16,534 nucleotides of DNA from Thalassolituus sp. UBA674 (GTDB lineage Bacteria > Pseudomonadota > Gammaproteobacteria > Pseudomonadales > Oceanobacteraceae). Below, in pieces: positions 1-6,788 of this stretch (its first letter is position 1; each line of letters starts with the position of its first letter). The stretch is taken from assembly GCA_002298335.1 (NCBI GenBank), contig DBNK01000034.1, forward strand, positions 1 through 16,534, read 5' to 3'. The translations under genes and the position numbers were made by a program. The notes below the pieces were generated by a model that was given only the letters and a program-made list of their open reading frames with translations, had not been told where the DNA came from and did no database searches.

Positions 1-832
1 TGTCCAGATACGGCAGGATCTTGCCTTCCGCCATCAGTGGGATGACATCATCAACGTGTGGGTAGGGGTAGACGTAGTGCAGGCGCACCCACACGCCCAT
101 TTTGCCCAGCTCTTCACACAGCTCCAGCATACGGGTTTTGACCGGGCGCCCATCCCAGAAACCGGTGCGGTATTTCAGATCAACGCCATAGGCGGAGGTG
201 TCCTGTGAGATCACCAGCAGCTCTTTGGTGCCGGCGTTGACCAGTCGCTTGGCCTCCTCCAGCACATCACCAATCGGGCGGCTGACCAGCTTGCCGCGCA
301 TGTCCGGGATGATGCAGAAGGTACAGCTGTGGTTGCAGCCTTCAGAAATCTTCAGGTAGGAGTAATGACGCGGGGTCAGTTTTACGCCCTGTGGCGGCAC
401 CAGATCGGTGAAGGGATTGTGCTCGGTCGACTTCGGCGCCCATTGATGAACAGCGGTCATGACTTCTTCATAAGCCTGTGGGCCGGTTACCGCCAGTACG
501 CCCGGGTTTTTGCTTTTGATCAGCTCGGCGTCGGCGCCTTTACCCATACACCCGGTCACAATGACCTTGCCGTTTTCGGTCATGGCCTCGTGGATGGCAT
601 CCAGAGACTCCTGCTTGGCATCGTCGATAAAGCCGCAGGTGTTCACGACGACGACGTCGGCATCGTGGTAACTGTTAACCACGTCATAGCCGTCCAGCTT
701 GAGCTGGGTGAGGATACGTTCTGAGTCGACGAGCGCTTTCGGGCATCCCAGAGATACAAATCCAACACGTCCGCTGGCCGGTACTTCACCGCCTTCTTTC
801 ACAATGGTGGATGACGGGTTCTGTTCTGACAT
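1..832 (-). CDS. rimO: Ribosomal protein S12 methylthiotransferase RimO, C-terminus cut by window edge
   Basis: This radical SAM enzyme adds a methylthio group to the conserved aspartate of ribosomal protein S12 in the cytoplasm. The visible 277 residues begin MSEQNPSS at an ATG at 832. The N-terminal methylthiotransferase domain shows its three Fe-S cysteines in SLGC (C30), VNTC (C66) and VTGC (C95). The radical SAM cluster motif is CNHSCTFC (C166, C170, C173). The frame is still open at base 1, so about 160 residues, including the C-terminal TRAM domain, lie outside the window. RimO rather than MiaB is favoured by the FVSLGCPKALVDSE start and the PRHYSYLKISEGCNHSC stretch. It is divergent from the DUF4124 gene, with a plausible sigma70 promoter at 881-909. 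Confidence 0.95.
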   Translation of the reverse strand, partial: MSEQNPSSTIVKEGGEVPASGRVGFVSLGCPKALVDSERILTQLKLDGYDVVNSYHDADVVVVNTCGFIDDAKQESLDAIHEAMTENGKVIVTGCMGKGADAELIKSKNPGVLAVTGPQAYEEVMTAVHQWAPKSTEHNPFTDLVPPQGVKLTPRHYSYLKISEGCNHSCTFCIIPDMRGKLVSRPIGDVLEEAKRLVNAGTKELLVISQDTSAYGVDLKYRTGFWDGRPVKTRMLELCEELGKMGVWVRLHYVYPYPHVDDVIPLMAEGKILPYLD

Positions 833-880
833 GGGAGTTACCTGGATCAATGACTTGGGGCGCGGGGCCTGAAAGCGCGC

Positions 881-909
881 ATTGTACCTTTTGCCAGAGA
901 TATCGTCAG
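881..909 (-). promoter_or_regulatory. Candidate sigma70 promoter for rimO
   Basis: On the minus strand there is a -35-like CTGACG (904-909), a 17-bp spacer and a -10-like TACAAT (881-886), about 50 bp before the rimO ATG. It overlaps the candidate promoter of the divergent gene. Assigned by eye only. Confidence 0.4.
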
Positions 910-920
910 CCTGCTACTGT
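891..920 (+). promoter_or_regulatory. Candidate promoter for the DUF4124 gene
   Basis: TTGCCA (891-896), an 18-bp spacer, then TACTGT (915-920) preceded by TGC as an extended -10. The start codon follows 29 bp later with GAGGG as ribosome binding site. The -10 is a poor match, so this is tentative. Confidence 0.3.
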
Positions 921-949
921 AAAGGCTGAATAATAACGAGGGATCTCAT

Positions 950-1435
950 ATGCTGCGCACCCTTCTTATCAGCACCCTGTTGCTGGTTCCGGCCGCCGAG
1001 GCGGCTCAGGTGTATGTTTGCAAGGATGACGCCGGACGCACTCTGTATTCACAGACACCCTGTCCGCAACAGTACAGCGACCGTTCAGTGAAGAACGTCG
1101 AGATCGAACCCGGCCTGTCGTTTGAAGACTCGCAGGCAAAGCGTGCCGCAGCGGCGCAATCGGTTTCTGAGAATAACGACCGCATCTCGCTGGAGCGCAT
1201 GATCAGCAAAGCCAGTGAAACCATCGAGCGCCTGACCCGCGAACGTGATGCACTGATTACCGAGAAGCAGGGCCTTGCAGCCTCACTGGGCGGGCCGAAC
1301 GCAGCACAACGGGGTAAGGCCATCATTGATGATCTGAACGCATCACTGCAGGACTATCAGAACCGCATTAACCAGCAGATTCAGATGCAGACGGACGGCA
1401 GTGCCCGTCTCGAAAGCCTGAACTCAGACCGGTAA
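950..1435 (+). CDS. Secreted DUF4124-domain coiled-coil protein
   Basis: This 161-residue protein has a Sec-type signal peptide (MLRTLLISTLLLVPAAEA), with cleavage likely around residues 17-19, so it should act in the periplasm. Next comes a short DUF4124-like domain at residues 20-50, recognisable from VYVCKDDAGRTLYSQTPC, with C24 and C38 placed to form a disulfide. From about residue 60 to the end the chain is hydrophilic and helix-prone (ERLTRERDALITEK), which suggests a coiled coil. The start is supported by GAGGGATCTCAT just before the ATG. The family has no established function; members are small exported proteins common in gammaproteobacteria. The CPBP protease gene follows after 65 bp on the same strand and could be co-transcribed. 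Confidence 0.8.
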   Translation: MLRTLLISTLLLVPAAEAAQVYVCKDDAGRTLYSQTPCPQQYSDRSVKNVEIEPGLSFEDSQAKRAAAAQSVSENNDRISLERMISKASETIERLTRERDALITEKQGLAASLGGPNAAQRGKAIIDDLNASLQDYQNRINQQIQMQTDGSARLESLNSDR

Positions 1436-1500
1436 CATTTGCACAGTAAACTCTGACGCCCCCAACGCCGGTGGACTCCGGCTGCAACAGGAACCCGAAC

Positions 1501-2352
1501 ATGAATTTTCTGACCTGGCTGACACCCGGATTCCTGCGGGCGCAGATCAGAACCATTGACGCTGAAGCACTGGAATACCGCCTGCAGCGGGAGCGTCATC
1601 CTCAGCCGGGGTTGTCGCCGCAGTTACAGGTGTGGGTGGTCATCGGGGTTGCCTGCCTGTGTCTGCTGCTGGTGCATTACGGCAAGTACAGCTCCAACCT
1701 GCGTGACCTGATCAGCTGGCTGGATACCCTGACAGGTCAGAACGGCCAGTGGCGCTATGCCTACCGGACCAGCGAATATCGAGAGCTGTTCGGCTACGTC
1801 TGGTGGGGTGGAATTCATCTGCTGGGCTTTCTGCTGATTCCGCTGCTGGCGGTACGCTTCTGGCTGAAAGAGCCGCTGAAGCACTACGGGCTGCAGTGGG
1901 GCAGAGTGCATGAGCACTGGCCCGGCTATCTGCTGCTGGCGACGCCCATCATGGTTTTTGCCATTATCGCCAGTTTTACCGACGGCTTTTCCCAGCATTA
2001 TCCCTTCTACAAACAGGCCAGCCGCAGCTGGAGCGACCTGCTGTTGTGGGAGGCGATCTACATCGCCCAGTTCGTGACGGTCGAGTTTTTCTTCCGCGGC
2101 TTTCTCGTCAACGGCCTGCGCCGTCAGTTTGGCAGCCTGTCGGTGGCAGTAATGTGTTTACCTTACCTGATGCTGCATTTCCCGAAACTCTGGCCGGAAT
2201 CCTTCGGCGCTATTCTGTTCGGATTCTTTTTAGGAGTACTGGCGCTGATGTCACGCTCCATCTGGGGAGGGGTGATGGTGCATGTGGCCATTGCCCTGAC
2301 GATGGATATCGCGGCCTTGTTACAGACGGGTGGTTTACCGGAGCGGTGGTGA
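1501..2352 (+). CDS. CPBP-family intramembrane glutamic endopeptidase (CAAX/Abi type)
   Basis: A 283-residue polytopic inner-membrane protein. Hydrophobic segments lie at about residues 43-60, 97-120, 140-160, 180-195, 213-225, 232-250 and 255-272. The CPBP motifs are visible: E195 and R199 in VEFFFRGF, H226 in LMLHFPK, and H261 with D269 in VHVAIALTMD. These are the residues proposed for catalysis in the Rce1/CPBP family. I chose the ATG at 1501, with AGGAA seven bases upstream, over an in-frame GTG at 1471 that has no such site. Bacterial members are linked to protein processing and bacteriocin self-immunity, but the substrate here is unknown. The first motif has a single Glu rather than the common Glu-Glu pair, as in some bacterial subfamilies. 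A repeat element begins about 80 bp after the stop. Confidence 0.85.
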   Translation: MNFLTWLTPGFLRAQIRTIDAEALEYRLQRERHPQPGLSPQLQVWVVIGVACLCLLLVHYGKYSSNLRDLISWLDTLTGQNGQWRYAYRTSEYRELFGYVWWGGIHLLGFLLIPLLAVRFWLKEPLKHYGLQWGRVHEHWPGYLLLATPIMVFAIIASFTDGFSQHYPFYKQASRSWSDLLLWEAIYIAQFVTVEFFFRGFLVNGLRRQFGSLSVAVMCLPYLMLHFPKLWPESFGAILFGFFLGVLALMSRSIWGGVMVHVAIALTMDIAALLQTGGLPERW

Positions 2353-2433
2353 TTACTGAGGGCCATAGCTTTCAGTCGTCAGGAGCATTTCTTTGTAGCC
2401 AAGTGCTTCGAATTAAGAAAAACACATTCTTCT

Positions 2434-2677
2434 CGCTCCTGGGAGGACGGCATCCTCCCGGCGCGGGCCCGCCCACCTGCTTCGCGCTTTCCGAAGCCGT
2501 GATTCCTGATATCTTCGTAACTCTCATGGTACGTCTGCAAGGGACTTCCCTGTCCCTCGCAGTCTTGCTCGGCTTCCTGCCTCGCACCCACTTCGTTACT
2601 TCAGTTATCCGGTGGCTTCCGGAGGCGTATTATCAACCAGCTACAGTAGTTCAACCACAGAAATCACTGGGGGCCTT
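2434..2677 (+). repeat. Copy A of a ~244-bp dispersed repeat element
   Basis: The element starts with CGCTCCTGGGAGGA and a hairpin (GGGAGGA-CGGCA-TCCTCCC, 2441-2459), then CCCACCTGCTTCGCGCT. It ends with CACTGGGGGCCTT. The same head, middle landmarks (CGGCTTCCTGCCTCG, TCAACCAGC-ACAGT) and tail recur at 5782-6026 and, inverted, at 6162-6403. It fills most of the gene-free stretch 2353-2757. I see no convincing gene in it; the open frame crossing it runs out of the CPBP gene in another frame. Confidence 0.75.
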
Positions 2678-2757
2678 GAACTCTGAATATTAATCTTCTG
2701 TTTAACTGGAGGCGTTCCGGCTTTTAACGCAGTATCAGCGAGCGCAGTCGCTTAACA

Positions 2758-4227
2758 CTAGCGGCCATTCATCTCATCAAGACGCTTCAGGAAAACCCCC
2801 ATAATCTGCTGATACAGCATACTGCCGCTGTGCAGATCCTCCACCCCTTTGTCGATGCTGGGGTTATCGTTCACCTCAATCACCACGGCCTTGTCACCCA
2901 GGTCTTTGATGTCCACACCGTAAAAGCCATCTCCCATGCATTTGGCCGCTTTCCGTGCGGTTTTCAGCACGTGTTTGGGTACCTTGTCCGGTGAGAATGC
3001 ATCGGCGTTACCGGATTTGTGCGAACGGGCACTGTGGTTGTAAATCTGCCAGTGACTGCGCGCCATAAAATAACGGCAGGCGTAGAGCACCTGATCGTCC
3101 AGAATACCGATGCGCCAGTCGAATTCCGTCGGCACAAACTCCTGCAGCAGCAAGAGGGCTGAGCGTTCACCAAGACGGGCAATGCATTCTTCCAGCTCTT
3201 CCCGGGTCGAAGCTTTCTCCACCCCGATGGAGAAGGAGCCATCCGGCACTTTCACAATCACCGGCAGCCCGAGATCAGCGGTCAGGGCATCGATGTCCTG
3301 CGCCTGCTGCGTCAGGATCAGGCGTGTGGCCGGGGTATCCACCTTGTGACGTTGCAGGGTTTCATGCAGGTACACTTTGTTGGAGCAGCGCATGATGTCG
3401 CTGGTGCTGTCGATAACGACCAGTCCCTGATTTTCGGCCATCTGCGCCATGCGGTAAGTATGGTGATCCACCCGGGTGGTTTCGCGGATGAACAGGGCAT
3501 CGTATTCGCCGATGCGGCTGGCATCGGTCGGGTGAATAAAGTCCACGTTCAGGCCAATCTGCTTACCGGCCTGAACAAAAGCCTGCAGAGCGCCTTTGTT
3601 AGAGGGCGGCAGGGCCTCGTCCGGGTTCACCAGAATCGCAACGTCGTATTTGTAGCCCTTGGTGGTTTTGCGCAGGCGCCAGATTTTATGGCTGAAGGCA
3701 TCCAGCGCTGATGCAAAGGCATCCTGCTCCTGCTCGTGCAACTGCTCCAGAGACGGCACTTCGAGCTGGTGAATCACCCAGAAATCGGCCTGAACTTTCA
3801 GCAGCACCACATCCAGCACCGGGAAACCGTAATTTTCGAAAATGCGGCGCATCACCGGGGCCAGTTCCGGGTGATCGCTGGTACCGAAATAACAACGCAC
3901 CTGAATCTGAGGTGTGTTTTTCAGATGACGGCGGCTGTAGCTCTCCAGCAGGCGGCTGTGCTTGGGCAGCAGCGGCTGACCGGATTCAAAACTGTGCAGC
4001 TCGCGGATGGCACGGGCACTGGGAAACGCCATGCCACCACGGGCTTCGGCCAGCAGCGAACCGTAGTAACCGGAACTGAGGTACGAGAAATCATGGCACA
4101 GGTTGATCACATACCCCTGTGCGTTGCCGGGCTCCTGCAGATAGCTGGCGATGTCGATCACCTGACTGCTTGGGTAGTAGGGGGACCAGTCGTCCAGTTG
4201 GTCAACGAGAACAAGTAATGATTTCAT
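2758..4227 (-). CDS. RimK-like ATP-grasp amidoligase with RLAN-type N-terminal domain
   Basis: A 489-residue cytoplasmic protein with no signal peptide. Residues 1 to about 170 fit the RimK-like ATP-grasp N-terminal (RLAN) domain, a predicted companion domain of unknown role; this assignment is from memory of the family. The C-terminal half is an ATP-grasp ligase: NKVYLHE (K294), VIVKVPDGSFSIGV (332-345), QEFVPTEFDWRIG (372-384), GVDIKD (437-442) and the metal-binding VIEVNDNPSI (E451, N453, N455). Such enzymes use ATP to join an amino acid to a carboxylate. They are related to RimK, which adds glutamate to ribosomal protein S6, but at about 490 residues this is far longer than RimK itself (about 300). 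The ATG at 4227 has CAGGAA upstream. It is divergent from the acetyltransferase-peptidase gene, a pairing I take to be functional. The substrate is unknown. Confidence 0.88.
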   Translation of the reverse strand: MKSLLVLVDQLDDWSPYYPSSQVIDIASYLQEPGNAQGYVINLCHDFSYLSSGYYGSLLAEARGGMAFPSARAIRELHSFESGQPLLPKHSRLLESYSRRHLKNTPQIQVRCYFGTSDHPELAPVMRRIFENYGFPVLDVVLLKVQADFWVIHQLEVPSLEQLHEQEQDAFASALDAFSHKIWRLRKTTKGYKYDVAILVNPDEALPPSNKGALQAFVQAGKQIGLNVDFIHPTDASRIGEYDALFIRETTRVDHHTYRMAQMAENQGLVVIDSTSDIMRCSNKVYLHETLQRHKVDTPATRLILTQQAQDIDALTADLGLPVIVKVPDGSFSIGVEKASTREELEECIARLGERSALLLLQEFVPTEFDWRIGILDDQVLYACRYFMARSHWQIYNHSARSHKSGNADAFSPDKVPKHVLKTARKAAKCMGDGFYGVDIKDLGDKAVVIEVNDNPSIDKGVEDLHSGSMLYQQIMGVFLKRLDEMNGR

Positions 4228-4301
4228 GCGGTTCCTGAAGGAAAAAAGCGGCTGCCGGAATGTGATTAAGGATAGCCGCTTAACGGCACGGCGGCGGGCT
4301 T

Positions 4302-4331
4302 ATATTAGGAAGCAATGACACTGTCTGCCAA
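4302..4331 (-). promoter_or_regulatory. Candidate sigma70 promoter for the RLAN/ATP-grasp gene
   Basis: On the minus strand, TTGGCA (4326-4331) is followed by 18 bp and TAATAT (4302-4307), leaving a leader of roughly 65-70 nt before the ATG at 4227. The 202-bp divergent gap also has a T-rich tract (4334-4364) on the side of the opposite gene. For that opposite gene I see only weak -10-like boxes (CATAAT 4378-4383, TATAAC 4391-4396). Confidence 0.4.
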
Positions 4332-4429
4332 TCATTTTTTCTTTTCTTTGGAACAAATTTTTTTCGCGTTTCACCGCCATAATAGTGTTCTATAACGCTT
4401 GGCTGAAAAGGTTCCACAGAGACACCATA

Positions 4430-5527
4430 ATGAGCATCCGACTGGCCCGGATTTCCGATGTTCCGGCACTGACAGATATTGAATCCCGGGCATTCAGCGG
4501 TGATGCCCTGACGGCACGCCGTTTCCGTCATTTTATCCGCAGCGATCTGAGCGAACTCTGGTGTTGTATGGACGGCAGTGGCGATCAGATTCTGGCCTAT
4601 GCCCTGGTGCTGTATCACCGGGGAACTTCACTGGCACGTCTGTATTCCATTGCCGTGGCACCAGAGGCCCAGGGCAAGGGTCTGGCGGCGGAGCTGATGC
4701 GCCACTGTGAGCAGTCCGCGGTTGAGCGCGGCATTCTGTTTATGCGCCTTGAAGTCAGGCAGGACAATACCCGCGCACTGGCGATTTATGAGAAAGCCGG
4801 TTACCGGATTCTGAAAAACCTCCCGGCCTATTACGAAGACGGGGCGGATGGCTGGCGTCTGGAAAAACACCTGGCCCTGAGCCGCCGGGTGCCTGATCAC
4901 CTGCCGTTCTATGCCCAGACCACGCCCTTCACCTGCGGCCCCTCAGCCCTGATGATGGCCATGCACAGCATGGACGACCGCGTTGCCCTCACGCGCATCA
5001 ACGAACTGGATATCTGGCGTGAAGCCACCACTATTTACCTGACGACAGGACACGGCGGCTGTTCACCGCAGGGGCTGGCACTGGCTGCGGATCACAGAGG
5101 TTTTGAAGCCCGGCTCTGGCTGTCGGATGATGAAACTCCATTTCTGGAAGGCGTACGTGATCCACACAAGCGCGAGCTGCTGGTGGACGTCAGCGAAGAG
5201 TTCAGCCGCCGTTGTGCGGAGCAGGGTATAGAGACCGAGATCCGCAACATGATGGCAGACGATCTGCGCCTCGCCCTCAAAGAGGGATACCGGGTGCTGC
5301 TGTTGATCAGCACATACCGCCTGAACCGCAACAAGGCACCTCATTGGGTGTGGCTGGTGGCCATGGATGACCGCTTTGCCTACATCAATGATCCGGATGT
5401 GGATGAAGCGCTGGATCAGGCGGATACCGACAGCCTGTTTGTGCCGGTGAGTCTGGATAACCTGTCGGCGATGGTGCAGTACGGGAGGAGGCGGTATACC
5501 GCGGCGGTGTTGGTGAGGAAGAGGTGA
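4430..5527 (+). CDS. GNAT acetyltransferase fused to C39-like cysteine peptidase
   Basis: A 365-residue two-domain cytoplasmic protein. Residues 1 to about 150 are a RimI-like GNAT N-acetyltransferase with the acetyl-CoA loop VAPEAQGKGLAAELM (Q81-G82-K83-G84) and the downstream RALAIYEKAGY signature. Residues 157-365 are a papain-fold, C39-like peptidase: Q163 and C169 in AQTTPFTCGPS, H305 in APHWVWL, and D321 in INDPDVD complete an oxyanion Gln plus Cys-His-Asp arrangement. I preferred the ATG at 4430 (MSIRLARISD) over an in-frame GTG at 4385, because GNAT homology begins there; the ribosome binding site is weak for both. This fusion, paired with an RLAN ATP-grasp ligase, recurs in gammaproteobacteria as I recall, and suggests making, capping and trimming of a peptide. 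No substrate is known to me. A repeat field starts about 85 bp downstream. Confidence 0.87.
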   Translation: MSIRLARISDVPALTDIESRAFSGDALTARRFRHFIRSDLSELWCCMDGSGDQILAYALVLYHRGTSLARLYSIAVAPEAQGKGLAAELMRHCEQSAVERGILFMRLEVRQDNTRALAIYEKAGYRILKNLPAYYEDGADGWRLEKHLALSRRVPDHLPFYAQTTPFTCGPSALMMAMHSMDDRVALTRINELDIWREATTIYLTTGHGGCSPQGLALAADHRGFEARLWLSDDETPFLEGVRDPHKRELLVDVSEEFSRRCAEQGIETEIRNMMADDLRLALKEGYRVLLLISTYRLNRNKAPHWVWLVAMDDRFAYINDPDVDEALDQADTDSLFVPVSLDNLSAMVQYGRRRYTAAVLVRKR

Positions 5528-5611
5528 TTTCTTTTTGCTGATGTGATGTCGGGCTGTGATTACGGAGTCATACGCACAAGAAATCCCGAAAGTTAATTCT
5601 GATGTATTTTT

Positions 5612-5781
5612 CGCTCCCGGGAGGAAGGCATGGGGACTCCTGGTCCCGACCGGCAACCTGTGACAACTCAGAGAGTGATTTTCAGGAATTTGTTTGCGCT
5701 CCTGGGAGGACGGTATGGGGACGCCCAGTCCCGACCGGCCATCTGTGACAACTCAGAGAGTGATTTTCAGGAACTTGTTTG
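5612..5781 (+). repeat. Two exact-period 85-bp tandem repeat units
   Basis: Unit 1 is 5612-5696 and unit 2 is 5697-5781. Each starts with CGCTCC-GGGAGGA, carries a small hairpin (for example GGGAC-GCCCA-GTCCC in unit 2) and CCCGACCGGC, and ends with TGTGACAACTCAGAGAGTG and TTTTCAGGAA-TTGTTTG. At 5782 the head sequence begins a third time but continues into the 244-bp element instead. An inverted, more diverged relative is at 6404-6490. A short open frame across these units is not credible as a gene. Confidence 0.85.
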
Positions 5782-6026
5782 CGCTCGCGGGAGGACGGCA
5801 TCCTCCCGGCGCTGGCCCTCCCACCTGCTTCGCGCTGTAGTGTTCGTTTTTCCGCTGATGTCAGCAGGTTCATAACGGCGCCGACCCGATTCGGCGTCCT
5901 GCCTCAGCGGGCCTGTCGGAACATCCATGTTCCTCCCGCCTATTCACCTTCGTCATCAGCGACTCACACTAGGCGCACTTTCAACCAGCGACAGTTTTGC
6001 ATCGAAGAAACATCACTGGGAGCCTT
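5782..6026 (+). repeat. Copy B of the ~244-bp dispersed repeat element
   Basis: It has the same layout as copy A: CGCTCGCGGGAGGA, hairpin GGGAGGA-CGGCA-TCCTCCC (5789-5807), CCCACCTGCTTCGCGCT, CGGCGTCCTGCCTCAG, then TCAACCAGCGACAGT and the tail CACTGGGAGCCTT. It is fused directly to the preceding 85-bp units, which share its first 13 bp or so. Confidence 0.75.
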
Positions 6027-6121
6027 AACGTCGATGATATGAGACTCTTCTTTAATCAAAGTCATATCGTCTGTGCGAGCGGAAGCGAAGTAATCCGGTA
6101 ATGTTGAAATCTATACCCGTC

Positions 6122-6141
6122 ATTCCCGCGGAGTCGGGAAT
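6122..6141. repeat. dRS3-like palindrome (ATTCCC-N8-GGGAAT)
   Basis: A 20-bp inverted repeat with 7-bp arms (ATTCCCG/CGGGAAT), flanked by CGTC on the left and CCAGA on the right. It matches the form of the dRS3 repeats known from Neisseria and of similar intergenic palindromes in other proteobacteria. It sits between the tails of the inverted copies B and C. Confidence 0.6.
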
Positions 6142-6161
6142 CCAGAATCAACAGTTACGTT

Positions 6162-6403
6162 AAGGCCCCCAGTGCAGTTCGTTTTTCATCGGTGTCTCAG
6201 GTGTTAAGTGCGCCTATTACGAGCCACGATTTATAAAAACGAACAGCTCTCCGAGACAGGACGTCGAGGAAGGCGTGCTGAGGCAGGATGCCGAATCACG
6301 CCGCGAGCGTTGTGAGTTTGCAAGAAATCGTGAAACAGCGAGTAATACAGCGCGAAGCAGGTGGGAAGGCCAGCGCCGGGAGGAGGCAGTCCTCCCAGGA
6401 GCG
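6162..6403 (-). repeat. Copy C of the ~244-bp dispersed repeat element, inverted
   Basis: Read on the minus strand from 6403: CGCTCCTGGGAGGA, hairpin GGGAGGA-CTGCC-TCCTCCC (6378-6396), CCCACCTGCTTCGCGCTGTA, CGGCATCCTGCCTCAGC, GGCGCACTT and the tail CACTGGGGGCCTTAACGT. The stem is kept while the loop differs from copies A and B. The interior is the most diverged of the three. Confidence 0.72.
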
Positions 6404-6490
6404 ATATAGCTTACTTTTACATATCTTCAGGTGTTGAACTATCACAAGACGGTCGGGGCTGGGCGCCCCCATGCCACCCTCTCAGGAGCA
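6404..6490 (-). repeat. Diverged inverted copy of the 85-bp unit
   Basis: On the minus strand this begins TGCTCCTGAGAGGGTGGCAT, followed by GGGGGCGCCCAGCCCCGACC. It parallels the head of the 85-bp units and lies immediately before copy C, just as those units lie before copy B. Its distal part is poorly conserved. Confidence 0.6.
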
Positions 6491-6515
6491 ACAACTACTA
6501 CATCAAAAAGCAGGC

Positions 6516-6719
6516 TTACCCAGCGATATACGGCTCCACCGCCGCCGGATCCACCTTATCATCCATCTCTGGTGCCCGCTCCGCCCGCAACGCCACCCAG
6601 GCGGCGACATCTTCCCGCCATTCCTCGGTTGGCCGCAGTTTCGGTGCAGCGAGTATCTTGGCTTCGGTGCCGCGGTCGGCGTACACCAGAATATGTTCAA
6701 CGCGGTAGGCGCGCAGCAT
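6516..6719 (-). CDS. Small hypothetical protein (67 aa) downstream of the DUF482 gene
   Basis: I do not recognise this family. The 67-residue product begins MLRAYRVEHILVYADRG and is soluble, with no signal peptide or membrane segment. It contains a Trp-rich, acidic middle (EEWREDVAAWVALRAERAPE). Support for it being real is a strong ribosome binding site, AGGAAACCTT, directly before the ATG. It also sits on the same strand 69 bp after the DUF482 gene, so the two could form an operon. Its stop lies only about 25 bp from the repeat field. A longer antisense frame through this region is rejected. Confidence 0.6.
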   Translation of the reverse strand: MLRAYRVEHILVYADRGTEAKILAAPKLRPTEEWREDVAAWVALRAERAPEMDDKVDPAAVEPYIAG

Positions 6720-6788
6720 AAGGTTTCCTGCGGTTTTCGGGGTTCGGTCGTGGAGGTTTATACCATCGCTGGGGCGTTCAGGCGAGTA

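Noticed and set aside
329..724. A 131-codon plus-strand open frame
   Set aside because: It lies antisense within rimO, whose minus-strand translation has all Fe-S cysteines.
2046..2693. A 215-codon plus-strand open frame overlapping the CPBP gene end
   Set aside because: The first half is an out-of-frame reading of the CPBP gene and the second half runs through repeat copy A. There is no domain and no ribosome binding site evidence.
2696..2757. Hairpin AGCGA-CTGCGC-TCGCT after the ATP-grasp gene as terminator
   Set aside because: The stem is only 5 bp and no T-run follows on the minus strand.
3736..4218. A 160-codon plus-strand open frame
   Set aside because: It is antisense to the ATP-grasp ligase and has no family features.
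5630..6042. Short open frames in the repeat field
   Set aside because: They read through the 85-bp units and copy B. The repeated peptide segments come from DNA repetition, not from protein conservation.
2434..6403. Insertion sequence with terminal inverted repeats
   Set aside because: The heads and tails of the element are not inverted copies of each other, and no transposase frame lies inside or between copies.
5612..6490. Possible CRISPR array
   Set aside because: The 85-bp period has only two full units that are nearly identical throughout. There are no short repeats separated by unique spacers, and no cas genes nearby.
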